Shown piece by piece: positions 26,054 through 34,005 of a DNA stretch of 43,117 bases. Numbering within the stretch: position 1 is the stretch's first letter; the number at the start of each line of letters is the position of its first letter. Where the stretch lies: contig JAFUGH010000006.1 in the NCBI GenBank assembly GCA_017469465.1, positions 1 through 43,117 of the forward strand, read 5' to 3'. The position numbers and the translations under genes were made by a program. The stretch comes from Clostridia bacterium (lineage in GTDB: Bacteria; Bacillota; Clostridia; TANB77; UBA1234). Under the pieces are notes generated by a model. The model was not told where the DNA came from, did not search any database, and was given only the letters and a program-made list of their open reading frames with translations.

Positions 26054-27916
26054 CTAAACCCTAGAAATTGCCTTAAATGGGCACGTCGCAATACAAACTC
26101 CACACTTAATACATTTATCCTGATCAATTTCAAATGGTGATTTTAATTCACCATGAATTGCCCCAACTGGACATTTTTTCGAGCACAAACTACATCCTCT
26201 ACATTTTTCTTTATCTATCATAACTTTTGTCATTGCTTTGCATTCACCAGCAGGGCATCTCTTTTCTTCTATATGAGCTACATATTCATCTCTAAAATAT
26301 TTTAAAGTTGCAAGTACTGGATTAGAAGCAGTTTGCCCTAAACCACAAAGAGAAGAACGTTTAATATTCATTGCAAGTTTTTCTAATTTTTCTATATCGC
26401 CTTCTTTGCCTTTTCCTTCTACTAATCGGTTTAAAATCTCAAGCATTCTCTTTGTACCAATTCTGCATGGTGGACATTTTCCACAAGATTCATCTACAAT
26501 AAAGTCCATATAAAATCTCGCTAAATTTACCATACAAGTAGTATCATCCATAACAATTAATCCACCAGAACCCATCATAGAACCAATGGCATTTAAACTT
26601 TCATAATCAATTGGTGTGTCTAAGTATTCTTCTGGAATACAACCACCTGATGGTCCACCTGTTTGCGCAGCTTTAAATTTTCTTCCATTTGGAATTCCAC
26701 CACCAATATCATAAATAATTTCTCGAAGTGTAATTCCCATTGGTACCTCTACTAAACCTACGTTATTAATATTTCCACCTAAAGCAAACACCTTGGTTCC
26801 TTTTGATTTTTCTGTTCCAATACTTGAATACCAACTTGCCCCATTTAAAATAATTTGTGTAATGTTAGCATATGTTTCTACATTATTTAATAATGTTGGT
26901 TTTCCAAATAAACCTTTCACTGCTGGGAATGGAGGTCTTGTTCTAGGCTCTCCTCTTCTTCCTTCAACCGATTCCATTAATGCTGTTTCTTCGCCACAAA
27001 CAAATGCACCAGCACCAAGTCGAATTTCTAAATCAAATTCAAAGTTTGTTCCCATAATATTCTTTCCAAGTAAACCATATTCTCTAGCTTGGTCTATAGC
27101 AACTTGTAATCTATGTACCGCAATTGGATACTCCGCTCTAACATATACATAGCCTTTATTAGCGCCAATCGCATAGGCAGCAATTGCCATGGCTTCTACG
27201 ATAGTATGAGGATCCCCTTCCAACACACTTCTATCCATAAAAGCTCCAGGGTCTCCTTCATCTGCATTACATGCAACATACTTTTGATCATCCTGCGAAT
27301 CTTTTGCGAATTGCCACTTACGACCAGTTGGGAATCCTGCTCCACCTCTACCACGAAGTCCAGAATCTAACACTTCTTTAATGACTTCCTCTTGGGTCAT
27401 AGATGTTAATACTTTCTCTAATGCTTTATAACCATCAAATGCTAAATATTCATCAATATTTTCAGGATCAATTAACCCACAATTTTTCAAAACAATTCTA
27501 TGTTGCTTTTTATAGAAATTTAATTCATCCAAACTATTTACTTTACTTCCATCCACATCTTTGCATAGAAGTCTCTCTACAATTTCACCATTTTTGATAT
27601 GTTTTTCAATAATCTCTTGCGCATCTTCTGGTTTCACAAGTGCGTAAAATGTATCTTCTGGTCTAACAACCACAATAGGTCCACGCGCACAAAGTCCAAA
27701 GCATCCTGTTCTAATAACTCTCACATTTTCCAAATTGTTTTCTTTAATCGCTTTTTCCAAATTTGCAATTATTTCTTTAGAATGTGATGATGTACAGCCT
27801 GTACCACCACACACTAATATATGTTTTTCTTTTCCATTATACGCTCTATCTTTTCTCAAAGAAATTTCTTGTAATGTTTTTTCTCTAATTTCATTTAATT
27901 CTTCTATCGTCTTCAT
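26054..27916 (-). CDS. hydB: Hydrogenase subunit HydB (NuoF-like, FMN/NADH)
   Basis: NADH-binding subunit of the bifurcating hydrogenase, 620 residues. N-terminal thioredoxin-like [2Fe-2S] domain (Cys36, 41, 72, 76), then the NuoF core with the NADH/FMN loop GLRGRGGAGFPTGRKWQ, the ADEGDPGAFMDR segment and GAGAFVCGEETAL. A [4Fe-4S] site follows (Cys478, 481, 484 in CGKCPPC, and Cys524), and the C-terminus has two ferredoxin clusters (Cys572-582, Cys602-612). This order is that of HydB rather than Complex I NuoF. The start is ATG 27916, preceded by GGAGGGG; a longer frame upstream runs through the repeat and is rejected. A 68 bp inverted repeat separates it from hydC. Confidence 0.96.
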   Translation of the reverse strand: MKTIEELNEIREKTLQEISLRKDRAYNGKEKHILVCGGTGCTSSHSKEIIANLEKAIKENNLENVRVIRTGCFGLCARGPIVVVRPEDTFYALVKPEDAQEIIEKHIKNGEIVERLLCKDVDGSKVNSLDELNFYKKQHRIVLKNCGLIDPENIDEYLAFDGYKALEKVLTSMTQEEVIKEVLDSGLRGRGGAGFPTGRKWQFAKDSQDDQKYVACNADEGDPGAFMDRSVLEGDPHTIVEAMAIAAYAIGANKGYVYVRAEYPIAVHRLQVAIDQAREYGLLGKNIMGTNFEFDLEIRLGAGAFVCGEETALMESVEGRRGEPRTRPPFPAVKGLFGKPTLLNNVETYANITQIILNGASWYSSIGTEKSKGTKVFALGGNINNVGLVEVPMGITLREIIYDIGGGIPNGRKFKAAQTGGPSGGCIPEEYLDTPIDYESLNAIGSMMGSGGLIVMDDTTCMVNLARFYMDFIVDESCGKCPPCRIGTKRMLEILNRLVEGKGKEGDIEKLEKLAMNIKRSSLCGLGQTASNPVLATLKYFRDEYVAHIEEKRCPAGECKAMTKVMIDKEKCRGCSLCSKKCPVGAIHGELKSPFEIDQDKCIKCGVCIATCPFKAISRV

Positions 27917-27939
27917 GATTTCCCCTCCATTTCTTTTCC

Positions 27940-28007
27940 ATGGAGCACAAAGTGCTCCGCTACGACACTGTGTCACAATATTCGTAGCGGCGCACAGTGT
28001 GCGCCAT
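27940..28007. repeat. 68 bp inverted repeat pair (BIME-like) between hydC and hydB
   Basis: Two GTAG hairpins in opposite orientation (27940-27963, arms GGAGCAC and GTGCTCC; 27984-28007, arms GGCGCACA and TGTGCGCC) around a 20 bp linker CACTGTGTCACAATATT-like. The length and linker match the element at 23845-23912 in reverse orientation. It starts three bases after the hydC stop codon and ends 23 bases before the hydB start codon. Confidence 0.92.
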
Positions 28008-28010
28008 TTA

Positions 28011-28511
28011 TTATTCATACTTGTTTAAAATCTCCTGAACTTTCGCCGCATCCATGTGTCCATAGACATCCTCATTAACGGTCATTACTGGTGCTAGTCC
28101 ACATGCACCTACGCATCTAACAGCTTCGATTGAAAACTTTCCATCAGGAGTAACTTGGCCAACATCAATTCCTAATATTTCTTTTACTTTATCTAAAACA
28201 TTTTGTGAGCCTTTAACATAGCAAGCTGTACCTAGGCATACACCAATGTTGTATTTTCCTTTTGGTTCCAACGAAAATCTAGTATAAAATGTAATAACAC
28301 CATATATCTCTGCCATTGGAATATCTAATTCTTCTGAAATTAATTTTTGTGCAGACACTGGAATATATCCATAAATTTCTTGTGCTGCATTTAAAACTTT
28401 CATCAATTGGCTTTTATCACCATTACATGAAACAATTACTTCCAATAATTTCTTTTTATTTTCATCTATCGTTCCACAGCTACATGAACTTTTCTTCTCA
28501 ATTTCATTCAT
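28011..28511 (-). CDS. hydC: Hydrogenase subunit HydC (NuoE-like [2Fe-2S])
   Basis: Small electron-transfer subunit, 166 residues. The thioredoxin-like [2Fe-2S] fold of NuoE is seen in VCLGTACYVKGSQNVLDKV and AVRCVGACGLAPVMTVNED; four cysteines of these segments bind the cluster. The N-terminal helical part (LMKVLNAAQEIYGYIP) is typical. It opens the hydCBA operon; AAGGAGG precedes the ATG and a consensus promoter lies 56 bases upstream. Confidence 0.96.
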   Translation of the reverse strand: MNEIEKKSSCSCGTIDENKKKLLEVIVSCNGDKSQLMKVLNAAQEIYGYIPVSAQKLISEELDIPMAEIYGVITFYTRFSLEPKGKYNIGVCLGTACYVKGSQNVLDKVKEILGIDVGQVTPDGKFSIEAVRCVGACGLAPVMTVNEDVYGHMDAAKVQEILNKYE

Positions 28512-28566
28512 ATCCTTGCCTCCTTATCATCACATAAAACTTTTCATTTTTTATCATCCATAAGTA

Positions 28567-28595
28567 ATTATAACAAAACAAAAATTTTATATCAA
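28567..28595 (-). promoter_or_regulatory. Sigma-A promoter of hydCBA
   Basis: On the minus strand TTGATA (28590-28595), 17 bases and TATAAT (28567-28572). The leader is about 50 nt. No Rex-type TTGT...ACAA palindrome was recognised next to it. Confidence 0.87.
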
Positions 28596-28683
28596 TATGA
28601 AAATTTAGGGAGATGAAATACTTTTAAAAACTGCTTAAAATTGATAGAAATAATTTATGAGACACCTGCCAAAATCTCCCTCA

Positions 28684-28709
28684 AATTAAAAAGGACGCTT
28701 TTGCGCCCT
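28684..28709 (-). terminator. Terminator of the DUF285 gene at 28722
   Basis: On the minus strand AGGGCGC pairs with GCGTCCT around AAAA and is followed by TTTTTAATT. It lies 12 bases after the stop codon. Confidence 0.85.
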
Positions 28710-28721
28710 CTTTGAAAATTA

Positions 28722-31073
28722 TTAATTTGTTTTTAAGGTAAAGTAACCCGGTGCTGATTCACCACCATCTATGCGGGCATATTCCTTATCACGATGACTA
28801 CCATCATACTTAGTTCCAGCACCACCAGTAAGTTTTGCACAACCATTGAACATACCAGAACTTGATGATACATTCTCAGTTGTCCAATTCGTCCCAACCC
28901 ATACAGTAGAAATGTTACCATCATCTTGAAAAAATCCACCCATATTAGTCACTTTGACAGTATTAAAACTACTTAAGTCTGCTTCTTTTAGGTTTAAGCA
29001 TCTATAAAACATATTACTCATATTAGTTACATTACTAGTATCAAATTTACTCACATCTATATTACTTAAGCTATTACAACAAAAAAACATACTACTCATA
29101 GTTGTTACGTTACTTGTATTAAAATTACTAATAGTCAAACTTGTTAGTTTTTCACAAACATTGAACATACTTGACATATTTGTTACATTGCTTGTATCAA
29201 AATTATTTAAATCTAAACTCGTTAACTGTGTACAGTGATTGAACATACTTGACATATTTGTTACATTACTTGTATTGAAACTACTTAAATTTAAAGTTGC
29301 TAAATTTTTACAATTGCTAAACATGCTTGCCATATCTGTCACTTGACTTGTAGTAAAACCAGTTATATCCAATTGTTTTAAAACATTACAGCCGCTAAAC
29401 ATAGAATTCATGTTTGTTACTTTGGCATTATTTAAATTACTTACATTTAAACTTTCTAAATTGTTACAGCCAGCAAACATACTTCTCATACTTGTCACAT
29501 TACTTGTATCAAAATTGCTAACATCTAACGCTGTTAAGCTATTACAATTCAAAAACATAGTACTCATATCGGTTACATTATTTGTATAAAAGCCACCAAC
29601 ATCAAGCTTTGAAACTTTATTGCATCCTTCGAACATACGTGACATATTCGTAACATTTTTTGTATCAAAATGGCTTACATCAATCGCCGATAAATTATTA
29701 CACCCTACAAACATCCATTGCATATCCGTTACTTTGCTTGTATCAAAGTGACTTACATCCAAGTTAGTTAAGTTATTACACCCGCCAAACATCCAACTCA
29801 TATTTGTTACTTTACTTGTATCAAAATGACTTACATCTATATTATTTAAATTTCTGCAGCCATAAAACATAGCCCCCATATTTGTTACATTACTCGTATC
29901 AAAATCACTTAAATTCACATTTTTTAAGTTTCCACAAGCATAGAACATACCTCCCATATTAGTTACATCTCTTGTATCAAAATTACTAAAAACAACGGTT
30001 TCGAGATAACCATTAAAATAATGACCCATACTACTATTGGCATAAATCGTATTTGGGGATAAAACAGTAATCACATATCCTCCTTTACCATCACCTTGTG
30101 CATAACATGCAATTCTTGCGCAATTCTTTTTTTGCAAATCATCTAATACTTCAGCATCATTTGGTATATTTTCAAAATCATCTTTAATAAATTGAATCTT
30201 ACTTGCTTGGCTACGATATGGATCTGGTATTGACTTTCCAAGTACTGCCTCTCCAGTGTACTTTGCATATAATTCCATATCTGTTGTTGGTGGAACTGTA
30301 AAATCAAAAACGTGTTCAATTAATCCTTCTCTATAGTACCAATTGTCAAACCCATATCCTTCTTTTTCCGGTGTTGTTGGTCGTTTTAGTAATCTTCCTT
30401 CTACATTTCTTCTGGTAACAACTTCCGTTCCATTTTTATAATCAAAAGTAATGGTGTAAAAGCTTTTTAAATCTTGTGGGCTACTTAATTCTTCTTCGAT
30501 GTATATTCTTTCATTTAAATAGTACTTTTCTCTTCCATCATCAGCTACATGAAATCCTTTTAAAACAAATACATCCCCTTTGTCCGTTATCCAGTGTGTT
30601 TCACCTTTCTCGTAATACCTTCGATTCATATGCCAATTTTCCACATAGTTATCATCTTCTATTAAGAAAGCATATGTTCCTTCTATTCCTTTTCCTTTTA
30701 ATCCTAAAGTTTCTAAGCTAAATACATTAGCGTACTGCCCACTTGTCAAATCTTCACTTGGTTGCTCGTCGATATTCTCTATAATGCTTTCATCACCACC
30801 ATTTGCAATCGTATAAAATATTTGTGCATCACTTCTATAGATATCATTTAATGCATACTTTGTTCTTTTGTTCATATAATCTTGCATGACTGCTGTTCGA
30901 AAATCAGATATTTCTTGCATAAAAGAAGCAAGACTCGCTTTATTTGGTGCATACAATCCTGTATATATGATAATGGACGCTAATATGATAATCGCTATAA
31001 TTGTAACGACTAAGCTGATTAGCGATATTCCTTTCTTTTGATTAACGTAGTTATTTATATTAGTGTTTTTCAT
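28722..31073 (-). CDS. DUF285 (BspA-like) repeat surface protein with pilin-like N-terminus
   Basis: A 783-residue protein. It starts with a type IV prepilin-like segment: basic NQKKG, then the hydrophobic helix ISLISLVVTIIAIIILASII with Gly15 as likely cleavage site; the usual Glu at +5 is Ser. Residues about 36-215 have pilin-like helix and linker. An InlB-type B-repeat follows (about 217-285, YTITFDYKNG to ELYAKYTGE). The rest is 16 or more DUF285 units of 24-25 residues with the pattern FDTSNVTNMSSMFxxCxxL. It closes with a module ending YARIDGGESAPGYFT. DUF285 solenoids are leucine-rich-repeat-like and occur in adhesins. A paralogue lies directly upstream. The gene has its own promoter and terminator. 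Confidence 0.88.
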   Translation of the reverse strand: MKNTNINNYVNQKKGISLISLVVTIIAIIILASIIIYTGLYAPNKASLASFMQEISDFRTAVMQDYMNKRTKYALNDIYRSDAQIFYTIANGGDESIIENIDEQPSEDLTSGQYANVFSLETLGLKGKGIEGTYAFLIEDDNYVENWHMNRRYYEKGETHWITDKGDVFVLKGFHVADDGREKYYLNERIYIEEELSSPQDLKSFYTITFDYKNGTEVVTRRNVEGRLLKRPTTPEKEGYGFDNWYYREGLIEHVFDFTVPPTTDMELYAKYTGEAVLGKSIPDPYRSQASKIQFIKDDFENIPNDAEVLDDLQKKNCARIACYAQGDGKGGYVITVLSPNTIYANSSMGHYFNGYLETVVFSNFDTRDVTNMGGMFYACGNLKNVNLSDFDTSNVTNMGAMFYGCRNLNNIDVSHFDTSKVTNMSWMFGGCNNLTNLDVSHFDTSKVTDMQWMFVGCNNLSAIDVSHFDTKNVTNMSRMFEGCNKVSKLDVGGFYTNNVTDMSTMFLNCNSLTALDVSNFDTSNVTSMRSMFAGCNNLESLNVSNLNNAKVTNMNSMFSGCNVLKQLDITGFTTSQVTDMASMFSNCKNLATLNLSSFNTSNVTNMSSMFNHCTQLTSLDLNNFDTSNVTNMSSMFNVCEKLTSLTISNFNTSNVTTMSSMFFCCNSLSNIDVSKFDTSNVTNMSNMFYRCLNLKEADLSSFNTVKVTNMGGFFQDDGNISTVWVGTNWTTENVSSSSGMFNGCAKLTGGAGTKYDGSHRDKEYARIDGGESAPGYFTLKTN

Positions 31074-31105
31074 TTTCGGTATTCCTCCTCAAAATAAAAA
31101 CAAAT

Positions 31106-31134
31106 ATTATATTTTTATTTAAATCTTATAACAA
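31106..31134 (-). promoter_or_regulatory. Promoter of the DUF285 gene at 28722
   Basis: On the minus strand TTGTTA (31129-31134), 17 bases and TATAAT (31106-31111), 33 bases upstream of the start codon. Confidence 0.75.
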
Positions 31135-31181
31135 TTTTATACTAAGTTATTTTTATTAGCAAATACTATTTTTAAAGTTAC

Positions 31182-31226
31182 AAAAAAGCAAAGCTTTTAA
31201 TTTTCTCAAATTAAAAACCTTGCTTC
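31182..31226 (-). terminator. Terminator in the gap between the two DUF285 genes
   Basis: On the minus strand AAGCAAGGTTTTTAATTT pairs with AAATTAAAAGCTTTGCTT and is followed by TTTTTTG. It is about 310 bases after the second DUF285 stop codon, so it ends either a long 3' region of that gene or a separate minus-strand RNA. Confidence 0.75.
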
Positions 31227-31280
31227 TCATAAATTTCGGTAAGTGTCAAAAAATCATTAGCACGAAATACTCTATTTTTA

Positions 31281-31397
31281 TTGACTTTAATGGCTTATAC
31301 TTTAAAATAATGCGTAGATAAAGAAAATCTGAACAAGCGGTTAACCGAATATTTGATTTAATCGCCTATTTGGCTAAGGACAGGGCGACGATTTTTT
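31281..31397 (+). ncRNA. Candidate small RNA between DUF285 genes
   Basis: On the plus strand TTGACT (31281-31286), 16 bases and TAAAAT (31303-31308) form a plausible promoter. About 80 bases downstream an imperfect GC-rich hairpin (ATCGCC near 31361, GGGCGACGAT near 31383) is followed by a run of T. Between them is the palindrome CGGTTAACCG. There is no open frame of note, so a short RNA of about 80 nt is possible. The remaining sequence of the 466 bp gap (31074-31539) holds no gene that I can see. No known RNA family was recognised. Confidence 0.3.
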
Positions 31398-31539
31398 CTA
31401 TAACAACATTCTATAGCCAAAAAATTCACTTTTCAATATTTTTATTACCTTTTCAAATATAAACTCTCACATAATCAATTGTGTTCATTATATTTGTTCA
31501 ACATTCTTTTAACAAATAAGAATGTCCCTCTTGTTCATT

Positions 31540-33358
31540 TCAATTTGTTTTTAAAGTGAAATAGCCTGGTGCTGATTCACCACCATCAATGCGGGCATAT
31601 GATTTATCGGTATGAGCTGAATCAAATCTTGTTCCAGCACCACCTACTAAATTATTACACCCCATAAACATAATAGCTTGACTAGTTATAACTTTTTCCA
31701 AATTCAAATTCTTACTTACATAAATAGTAGTTAGTTCACCACACCCATTAAACATTCTATTTATATTTGTTACATTTCTAGTATCCAATCCATCTAAATC
31801 TATGCTTTTTAGTTTCCAACAACCTGTAAAAATTGAGTCCATATTGGTTACTTGGTATGTATTAAAGTTATTTATATCCAAACTTATTAAATTATTACAT
31901 TCAAAAAACATGTATCCCATATTTGTTACTTTACTTGTATCAAAGCTGCTTATATTTAAGTTTGTTAAGCTTTTACAATTATTAAACATACTACTCATAT
32001 TTGTTACATTACTTGTGTTTATATTACTTAAATCTAAACTTACTATTTTATTACATCCTCCAAACATATTACCCATATTTGTTACATTACTTGTATCGAA
32101 AGCATTTACATTTAAGTTTGTTAAACTGCTACAACCGCCCAAACATACCTCCCATATTTGTTGCATTACTTGTATTAAAAGTACTTACATTTAAACTTGT
32201 TAAACTGTTACAACCACTAAACATATCACTCATATCTTTTACGTTGTTTGTACTAAAATTGGTTAAATTTAGGCTTGTTAATTGGCTACAGCCACCAAAT
32301 ATCCTACTCATATTATTAACATTAGAAGTATTAAAATTAGTTATGTCTATTTCATTTAATAATTTACAATTAAAAAATGTTCCTGCCATGTTAGTTACTT
32401 TTGATGTATCAAAATGACTTACATCTAACTTTTTCAAGCTTTGGCAATTAGAAAACATTATTCCCATATCAGTTACATTGCTAGTATCAAAATTTTCTAC
32501 ATTTATTTTCTCGAGGTTATAGCACAAGTCAAACATTCTAAACATATTCTTTGCTTTTTGGGTTTCAAATCCACTTACATCTACTTTTTTTAAATTATTA
32601 CAAGCTAAAAACATGCTGCTAAAATTATCAACTCTATTAGTTTTGAAATTAGATAATTCAATTGTTTTTACATTATTAAAACCACTAAAGTAACTTCCTG
32701 CATCGCTATTCGCATATATCGTATTTGGTGACACTACAGTAAGGGCTAATCCTCCTTCACCATCATCTTCTACATATGCCCCAATTCTAGCTGCACCACT
32801 AACTTGTAAATCATCTAACATTTCAATATTAGTTGGTATCTCATCTTTGATGAATCGTATACTTGTAATTTTCGTTCTATATTCCTCTTGCCAAAAAGAT
32901 GTACTATTATTTCTCGCCATCATCACTGCTTCGCCAGTATACTTTGCATAAATATTTACACTACTTGTTGGCGCAATAGTAAAGTCAAATTCTTCTTCCA
33001 CTCCATTTGAATTGATATAATACCAGCCTTCAAATCCATATCCTTCTTTTACAGGTGTTGCTGGTTTTGATACTAATTCTCCTGGCATTAGACTTATAGT
33101 TGTTACTTCACTACCATTACCTAAATCAATCGTTATTGCATAGTACTCTCCATCATAACTTGTTGTTGCTCCTAATTGTTCTGCTAACATTACAGCATTT
33201 GGCACATCCTGTGCATATACTTGTTGTATTTTCTCAATTGACTTGGTTTGCCTGTTGTAGGCACTTGCACTCCTTGCATATAGTAATATTCCATACAAAG
33301 AAAATATTAACATGGTAAAAAATGCTGTCATTGTTAATGATCCTCTATTATTTTTCAT
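31540..33358 (-). pseudogene. Second DUF285 surface protein, frameshifted
   Basis: Paralogue of the gene at 28722, split by one extra base. The first part starts at ATG 33358 (GGGAGG upstream) with a pilin- or TadE-like segment (NRGSLTMTAFFTMLIFSLYG), an InlB-type repeat (about residues 63-135) and DUF285 units. It runs off frame after ATNMGGMF. The second part continues GGCSSLTNLNVNAFDTSNVT and ends with the same YARIDGGESAPGYFTLKTN module as its neighbour. The extra base is in the GGG of minus-strand TTTGGGCGG (32138-32140); removing it restores a protein of about 605 residues. This may be real loss, phase variation, or a sequence error. Since everything on both sides is intact, the lesion is recent or not real. 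Confidence 0.85.
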
Positions 33359-33376
33359 TTGTGTCCTCCCTCTTGT

Positions 33377-33452
33377 AATGAAGCACACTGTCCGCTGTAT
33401 ACTGATACTGTATCAAGCAAAACTCTAACAGTATCATGCATGCTCCACTACA
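33377..33452. repeat. Expanded GTAG repeat in the leader of the second DUF285 gene
   Basis: On the minus strand the sequence starts GTAGTGGAGCATG and ends CAGTGTGCTTCAT, as a family member would. About 45 extra bases lie in the middle, including a hairpin in which GATACTGT pairs with ACAGTATC (about 33403-33436). It looks like a repeat copy that took up an insertion. It ends near the GGGAGG ribosome site. Confidence 0.65.
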
Positions 33453-33484
33453 AATCATTTTACAAAAAATTATGTTTCTTCTTC

Positions 33485-33712
33485 ATCTTTAAGTAAGTAA
33501 CTTAAAGATGAATTTAAAAATTAGATTTACCTTAACAAACGCGCAAATAAAGCCAATTTCAATACTTTTTATTATATTAAAATTGGCTTCAATAATTCAT
33601 TATTTAATTCATAAAATAATTTTAATAAGAACTCTATTTTTTATTGAAATTTCCAAATAGGTATGATATATAAAAATTATATGAAAAGTCTTTAAGTTAC
33701 TTACTTAAAGAT
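33485..33712. mobile_element. 228 bp non-coding element with palindromic inverted ends
   Basis: The ends (33485-33509 and 33689-33712) are 24-base inverted copies of one sequence. Each is itself a hairpin: TCTTTAAGT pairs with ACTTAAAGA around 5 bases. A third hairpin (AAGCCAATTT/AAATTGGCTT, 33550-33589) lies inside. There is no open frame. The arrangement looks like a MITE, though no target-site duplication was confirmed. The rest of the 647 bp gap (33359-34005) holds only repeats and a terminator. Confidence 0.55.
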
Positions 33713-33845
33713 ATTTTTTATAAGCAATTTTTTCAGTTAAAACTTGATTTTCAAAAACTTGTCAATAGCAAGAAAATGATTTTGATAGGTATCCCTGTAA
33801 GTTGAACAATCACTTATTCTGATTAAATTTCCCCATTATATGCGG

Positions 33846-33893
33846 AAAAGGACAAAACATATCATGAATTTCTTATGATACATTTTGTCCTTT
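33846..33893. terminator. Terminator of the DUF2207-like gene
   Basis: AAAAGGACAAAA and TATCAT pair with ATGATA and TTTTGTCCTTTT. It has T runs on both sides and lies about 110 bases after the stop codon at 34006. Confidence 0.8.
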
Positions 33894-33926
33894 TATTTTT
33901 CTTCTTTCTACCTCTATTCTCATTTT

Positions 33927-33950
33927 ATGGCGCACAATGTGCGCCACTAC
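33927..33950 (-). repeat. GTAG hairpin repeat
   Basis: A single well-preserved copy. The arms GGCGCACA and TGTGCGCC are perfect, and the GTAG foot (CTAC on the plus strand) is on the right. It lies between the DUF2207-like stop codon and its terminator. Confidence 0.85.
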
Positions 33951-34005
33951 AATTGTGACTTTTTCAGTGATTCCACGTATTCCCCATTGTACATACCCAG
34001 TAAAA

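Noticed and set aside
25831..26133. Minus-strand open frame covering the hydB end and palindrome
   Set aside because: It overlaps the hydB 3' end in another frame and consists mostly of the palindromic element; no ribosome site and no recognisable domain.
27917..28018. N-terminal extension of HydB
   Set aside because: The extra 34 residues come from the 68 bp inverted repeat and include an overlap with hydC; ATG 27916 has GGAGGGG.
31802..32417. Plus-strand Leu-rich open frames
   Set aside because: Antisense to regular DUF285 repeats; the repeat period keeps other frames open; no ribosome sites.
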